Source: Candidatus Heimdallarchaeota archaeon AB_125
GTDB taxonomy: Archaea > Asgardarchaeota > Heimdallarchaeia > Heimdallarchaeales > Heimdallarchaeaceae
DNA: 14,191 nucleotides
NCBI GenBank assembly: GCA_001940755.1
Contig: MEHH01000037.1
Span: forward strand, 1-14,191
Direction of reading: 5' to 3'
Under the pieces are notes generated by a model. It had not been told where the DNA came from, made no database searches, and saw only the letters and a list, made by a program, of their open reading frames with translations. Position numbers and translations under genes: made by a program. Within the stretch, counting starts at the first letter, position 1; each line of letters starts with the position of its first letter. Shown here piece after piece: positions 13,908 through 14,191 of the stretch.

Positions 13908-13930
13908 ACTCTATCACATCCAGTCTAATA

Positions 13931-13938
13931 TATTATAA
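13931..13938 (-). promoter_or_regulatory. TATA box of the LAGLIDADG endonuclease gene
   Basis: TTATAATA on the minus strand is centred 27-28 bases before the GTG at 13907, supporting GTG as a leaderless start and the gene as an independent unit. Confidence 0.5.
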
Positions 13939-14067
13939 TTAAATCACTTTAAAAGCTAAAGAATTTATTATTTGTAGTTGTGAAATATGATAGCGAAAGA
14001 CTTTTGTAAATTTTTATTTTTAGTAACACAATCATTATCAAAATAATCACTTAACTATGTGAAAATC

Positions 14068-14191
14068 ATGTCAAACGGAGAAATTATTAAGATTACAATT
14101 GATGGCAAAGAAATCGAATGTAGATCTGATGAGACTTATCATTCTATAGCTGAAAGGAATGGTATAGAGATACCCACATTATGTCATCATC
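14068..14191 (+). CDS. N-terminus of a [2Fe-2S] redox subunit (NuoG/HndD/FdhA type), partial
   Basis: The ATG at 14068 opens a frame that runs off the window after 41 codons; a GTG at 14059 is in frame and possible. The visible part, IIKITIDGKEIEC and then IEIPTLCHH, matches the beginning of the plant-type [2Fe-2S] ferredoxin domain found at the N-terminus of NADH-quinone oxidoreductase subunit G, NADP-reducing hydrogenase HndD and NAD-dependent formate dehydrogenase alpha subunits. The CHH marks the first cluster cysteine region. Which of these it is depends on the missing downstream domains. Upstream is a 160-base AT-rich spacer with no other gene and only weak TATA candidates (for example near 14010-14020). 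Confidence 0.75.
   Translation, partial: MSNGEIIKITIDGKEIECRSDETYHSIAERNGIEIPTLCHH

Overview
The window looks like chromosomal DNA from a low-GC archaeon. Five things point that way. It carries an archaeal-type D-aminoacyl-tRNA deacylase (DtdA), a DRG-like TGS GTPase, and a tiny class III (prepilin) signal-peptide protein. It also has a surface beta-helix protein with calcium-type repeats and a C-terminal membrane anchor. Finally, many genes have a TATA-like box centred about 25-29 bases before an ATG, GTG or TTG codon, which is the pattern of leaderless archaeal transcripts. An Asgard lineage is plausible from this gene mix and the low GC, but nothing here proves it. No tRNA, rRNA, CRISPR array or insertion sequence was seen.

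Left part (1-5400): the tail of a zinc-ribbon protein, then a DRG/TGS-type GTPase with eroded G3 and G4 motifs, a retinol-dehydrogenase-like SDR, and a DUF362 protein with a cysteine cluster. Next comes a divergent arsenic module (arsR, then ACR3) whose shared promoter holds a 26-base near-perfect palindrome midway between the two TATA boxes. A small four-helix membrane protein lies tail-to-tail with ACR3.

Middle (5400-9900): a two-helix small membrane protein, an ornithine carbamoyltransferase (GTG start), a large surface protein, a branch-1-like nitrilase, and a 57-residue prepilin-like protein.

Right part (9900-14191): a second SDR, DtdA, a beta-class SPPY DNA methyltransferase, and directly upstream of it on the same strand a free-standing LAGLIDADG endonuclease with an N-terminal Myb-like segment and a C-terminal zinc ribbon. 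The window ends in the start of a [2Fe-2S] protein of the NuoG/HndD/formate dehydrogenase type.

Most genes appear to be single transcription units with their own promoters, mixed in orientation, with convergent pairs ending in short T-rich spacers. The clear functional units are arsR-ACR3 and perhaps the endonuclease-methyltransferase pair. The longest gene-free stretch is about 160 bases, so there is no large unexplained gap.
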